From Ilyomonas sp965214235 (GTDB taxonomy: Bacteria > Bacteroidota > Bacteroidia > Chitinophagales > Chitinophagaceae): a stretch of DNA of 64,000 bases. Positions within the stretch are counted from its first letter, which is position 1. Each line of letters opens with the position of its first letter. The stretch spans positions 62,001-126,000 of the forward strand of contig CBDCBH010000001.1 of NCBI GenBank assembly GCA_965214235.1, written 5' to 3'. Shown piece by piece: positions 61,310-64,000 of this stretch. The notes under the pieces were generated by a model that was not told the DNA's origin, ran no database searches, and was given only the letters and a program-made list of their open reading frames with translations. The position numbers and the translations under genes were made by a program.

Positions 61310-63346
61310 ATGTGCAATAAAAACAAACTCTTTCTTATCATCGCTTGCTTAACAATCTTATCATGCAAGCAAACAAAAACCGAATCAACAAAACCCGATG
61401 TACTGGCTTCCAACATTGATTCGGGCGCAAACCCGGCAGATGATTTTTTTGAATATGCGAATGGCAACTGGATAAAAAAACATCCCATTCCAGCCGATGA
61501 AAGTGCGTGGGGTTTGTTTCAGGAAATACCCAACGAAACCTTGCAGCGATTAAAAGATATTAATGAAGAAGTTGCCAAAACAAATTATGCAAGCGGAAGC
61601 GCAGAACAAAAGATTGGCGATTTTTGGAAAGCAGCCAATGATACCGTAAAAATTGAACAGCTCGGCATTGAACCGATCAAGCCGTATCTCGCTACAATAG
61701 ATTCGATACACGATGTTGCTTCCTTGCAAAACACGATGGCGCAATTGGATAGAATTGGCGTTGGCGGCGCCATTAGTTTTTTTGTTAGTCAAGATGCTAA
61801 AAACAGCGTTCAGCAGGTGTTACAGATGTGGCAAACCGGTTTGGGCTTGCCTGAGCGGGAGTTTTATTTTAAGATGGATAGCACATCGGTTGCGCTTCGC
61901 AACGCTTATATAAAAAACATTACAAAGAATTTGGTTTTATTGGGAGAAGATTCGGTAAAAGCAAACGCTTCTGCAAAGAATATTGTAGCGCTGGAAACAT
62001 CACTTGCCAAAGCCAGTAAAAAGCTGGAAGATTTGCGCGATCGATACGCCAATTATCATAAATATGCAGTGAAGGATTTGTACAAAGTTTCACCGCAAAT
62101 AGATTGGACTAACTACATGGCTATTTACGGTGTTGGCAAAGCCGATTCGGTAATAATCGGTCAGCCGGAATATTACAAAGAAGCAGGTGCAGCGCTGCAT
62201 TCAGCTTCTATTGATACATGGAAAGATTATCTGCGTTATCGCCTTGCAAACGCCTTCGTACCAGCACTTCCGGATGTATTCGGTAAAACTGATTTTGAGT
62301 TTAATAAATTGTTTTCCGGCGCAACAGAAAGAAAAAAAAGATGGAAACGGATTATCAGCAATGAGCAAGGCGTAATGGGTGAATTGCTTGGACAGATTTA
62401 TGTAAAAAAGTATTTTGATGACAGCGCAAAAGCCCGTTACACAAAGCTGGTTGAGAACATTCGCGCTGCATTAAAACATCGCATTGAAAACCTTGCCTGG
62501 ATGAGCGACAGTACAAAACAAAAAGCATTGGCAAAGCTGGCTGTGGTAAATAAAAAAGTGGGCTATCCGGATAAGTGGAAAAACTTTTCTTCTTTACAAA
62601 TTACTCCTGATAATTATTTTCAAAACTTAGTAAATGCAAACATTTTTTGGCACAACTTCAACATTAATAAATTAGGCAAGCCGGTTGATAAAACCGAATG
62701 GGGCATGTATCCGCAAACGTACAATGCTTACTACGATCCATCGAATAATGAAATTGTGTTGCCTGCTGCGGCGTTTATTATTCCTGGTTACAGCGATGCT
62801 GAATTAGACGATGCCGTTGTGTATGGTTACATGGCGGCTTCAACCATCGGGCACGAAATGACGCATGGCTTTGATGATGAAGGCAGACAGTTTGATGCGC
62901 GGGGAAATTTGAAAGAATGGTGGACAGCGCAGGATTCGGCACAGTTTGCAAAACGCGCCAAAGTGTTGGCAGACCAGTACAGTAAATTTGTTGCCATTGA
63001 TACGTTTACAATTAACGGCAAAGCCACATTGGGCGAAAACATTGCCGACCTTGGCGGCGTATTGTTAGGTTATGATGCTTTTAAACTTACCGATGAATAT
63101 AAGAAAGGAGAGAAGATAGGCGGCTACACACCCACACAGCGTTTTTTTCTTGGTTATGCGTTAAGCTGGTTAGAAAATGAACGACCCGAATCGCTGCGCA
63201 CGCAGGTGCTGACTGATGTTCACTCACCGGAAAAATATCGTGTGTTAGGACCGCTTACAAACGTAGATGCGTTTTATGAAGCATTCAACGTAAAGCCCGG
63301 AAATAAAATGTACACGCCGGATAGTTTGCGGGCAAGAATATGGTAA
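61310..63346 (+). CDS. M13-family metallopeptidase (neprilysin-like)
   Basis: 678 residues from the ATG at 61310. Lipobox LTILSC, so a membrane-anchored lipoprotein. The N-terminal M13 part has PADDFFEYANGNWIKKHPIP. The zinc site is HEMTH at 515-519 in STIGHEMTHGFDDEGRQFD, with the third ligand and support in GENIADLGGVLLGYDAF. The C-terminus ends YTPDSLRARIW, typical of M13. It degrades peptides in the periplasm or at the surface. Full length. Confidence 0.95.
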   Translation: MCNKNKLFLIIACLTILSCKQTKTESTKPDVLASNIDSGANPADDFFEYANGNWIKKHPIPADESAWGLFQEIPNETLQRLKDINEEVAKTNYASGSAEQKIGDFWKAANDTVKIEQLGIEPIKPYLATIDSIHDVASLQNTMAQLDRIGVGGAISFFVSQDAKNSVQQVLQMWQTGLGLPEREFYFKMDSTSVALRNAYIKNITKNLVLLGEDSVKANASAKNIVALETSLAKASKKLEDLRDRYANYHKYAVKDLYKVSPQIDWTNYMAIYGVGKADSVIIGQPEYYKEAGAALHSASIDTWKDYLRYRLANAFVPALPDVFGKTDFEFNKLFSGATERKKRWKRIISNEQGVMGELLGQIYVKKYFDDSAKARYTKLVENIRAALKHRIENLAWMSDSTKQKALAKLAVVNKKVGYPDKWKNFSSLQITPDNYFQNLVNANIFWHNFNINKLGKPVDKTEWGMYPQTYNAYYDPSNNEIVLPAAAFIIPGYSDAELDDAVVYGYMAASTIGHEMTHGFDDEGRQFDARGNLKEWWTAQDSAQFAKRAKVLADQYSKFVAIDTFTINGKATLGENIADLGGVLLGYDAFKLTDEYKKGEKIGGYTPTQRFFLGYALSWLENERPESLRTQVLTDVHSPEKYRVLGPLTNVDAFYEAFNVKPGNKMYTPDSLRARIW

Positions 63347-63400
63347 AAGAAAACCCTCAGTTTTTGATGGTTAACGCAGATAAACCTTCTTATCTGCGTT

Positions 63401-63778
63401 TTATTTTTCCTTTTGTTTTTGCTTCATTTTATTTCTGTTTTTATTTACGTTGAACAACACAATTCTTTTAATTAAATGAAGCGGCATCGGTTCATCTAGC
63501 GGAAACTGAACCGAGCCTTTGTTGCCTTTGTATTTAGATAAATCATCCATAAATTCATCAACGCCGGTTGGTGCAGGATAAAGCCCGATATGGTTTTTAA
63601 ATGCACCAAAATGAATAAGGTTGCCATTTAGTGTAAACGTTGGAATGCCATAAGCAATGGTCTCTTCAGCTTCGGGCGCGGTTTGTTTAATGGTTAGGCG
63701 AATTTGTTGTAATTGTTCCTGAATTTCTTTCGAAAATGCTTTGATATAGCTATCTGTATCAGTTGGTTTGTTCATCAT
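63401..63778 (-). CDS. DUF1801 (iron-chaperone-like) protein
   Basis: 125 residues, full length. SYIKAFSKEIQEQLQQIRLT, then APEAEETIAYGIPTFTLNGN, FGAFKNHIGLYPAP and FPLDEPMPLHLIKRIVLFN are the standard DUF1801 pattern. Relatives are called YdhG or frataxin-like; function is not established. Cytoplasmic, convergent with the M13 gene. The C-terminus is a Lys/Gln-rich tail. Confidence 0.88.
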   Translation of the reverse strand: MMNKPTDTDSYIKAFSKEIQEQLQQIRLTIKQTAPEAEETIAYGIPTFTLNGNLIHFGAFKNHIGLYPAPTGVDEFMDDLSKYKGNKGSVQFPLDEPMPLHLIKRIVLFNVNKNRNKMKQKQKEK

Positions 63779-63884
63779 TTGCTTGTAAAATATTCATTGC
63801 TAAAATACATTATTTCCCATTTTCTTTTATTTCACTTTTAAAACAATTCGGGTATCAATTTTGTTTCTTTTCATAAAAAAATTT

Positions 63885-64000
63885 ATGGATAGTATTAATC
63901 AGCAGCAACCGGAAGATAATTACAAAGACCTTCAGGGCGAAGAAGCAACAAAGAAAATTAAAGAGCTAACCAACAGCGCCAAAACGTGTTTCTTTTGCAC
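63885..64000 (+). CDS. PNPOx-like flavin/pyridoxamine 5'-phosphate oxidase family protein, start only
   Basis: ATG at 63885, running off the window end. The 38 visible residues, MDSINQQQPEDNYKDLQGEE then ATKKIKELTNSAKTCFFC, match the beginning of Bacteroidota general-stress PNPOx-like proteins that bind FMN in a split barrel. Too short for more. Confidence 0.6.
   Translation, partial: MDSINQQQPEDNYKDLQGEEATKKIKELTNSAKTCFFC

Overview
The window comes from a member of the Bacteroidota, most likely Chitinophagaceae-like. The evidence is a SusC/SusD pair, two TonB-receptor/DUF4249 pairs, GH97, GH30 and GH130 enzymes, AT-rich DNA, and promoters of the Bacteroidota type (TTTG, about 20 nt, TAnnTTTG). 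Most genes lie on the minus strand.

Region 1 (about 1.3-21.1 kb) is the centre of interest. It reads as an integron-like cassette array of an unusual kind. About twenty imperfect palindromes, nearly all close to 188 bp from AAC to GTT, separate single genes or small operons. Almost all of these genes are on the minus strand: VOC protein, alpha/beta hydrolase, SDR plus AraC, a Crp/DUF4267/cupin/NIPSNAP set, a PIN-domain pair, a VapBC-like pair, SRPBCC, Abi-alpha-like (DUF4393), DUF6934 plus a small protein, and a lipoprotein. Each cassette body begins and ends with its own private inverted repeat of 9-13 bp starting GTTR, as expected if the two ends come from one circularised cassette. Seven copies of a 146-159 bp geneless mini-cassette are interspersed, five of them in the third nearest the recombinase. 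At the proximal end sit a good Bacteroidota promoter aimed into the array, an attI-like junction, and a tyrosine recombinase (20012-21115). The recombinase is read in the same direction as the cassettes and is XerC/D-like rather than a canonical IntI. An IS110-family element sits exactly in one recombination site and an IS1182-family element in another. Several cassette genes are frameshifted or carry an internal stop.

Region 2 (21.3-31.7 kb) holds a GH97 glycosidase, a TonB receptor with its DUF4249 lipoprotein, and a small island (27.06-30.96 kb). The island is bounded by an intact tRNA-Arg and a 23-bp copy of that tRNA's 3' end, and carries AraC, oxidoreductase and epimerase genes. Uracil-DNA glycosylase follows.

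Region 3 (32.1-45.4 kb) is a uronate and polysaccharide utilisation locus on the minus strand: SusC, SusD, GH30 enzyme, UxaB, UxaC, KDG kinase, KDPG aldolase and a hexuronate-type MFS transporter. The route would run from an outer-membrane glycan importer, through isomerisation and reduction of uronates, to pyruvate plus glyceraldehyde 3-phosphate. The dehydratase step is not in the window.

Region 4 (46.2-64 kb) holds peptidase T, an ABC exporter, a GH130 enzyme, a sigma/anti-sigma-like/outer-membrane-protein operon, a second TonB-receptor/DUF4249 operon whose receptor has three frameshifts, an M13 metallopeptidase, a DUF1801 protein and the start of a PNPOx-family gene.
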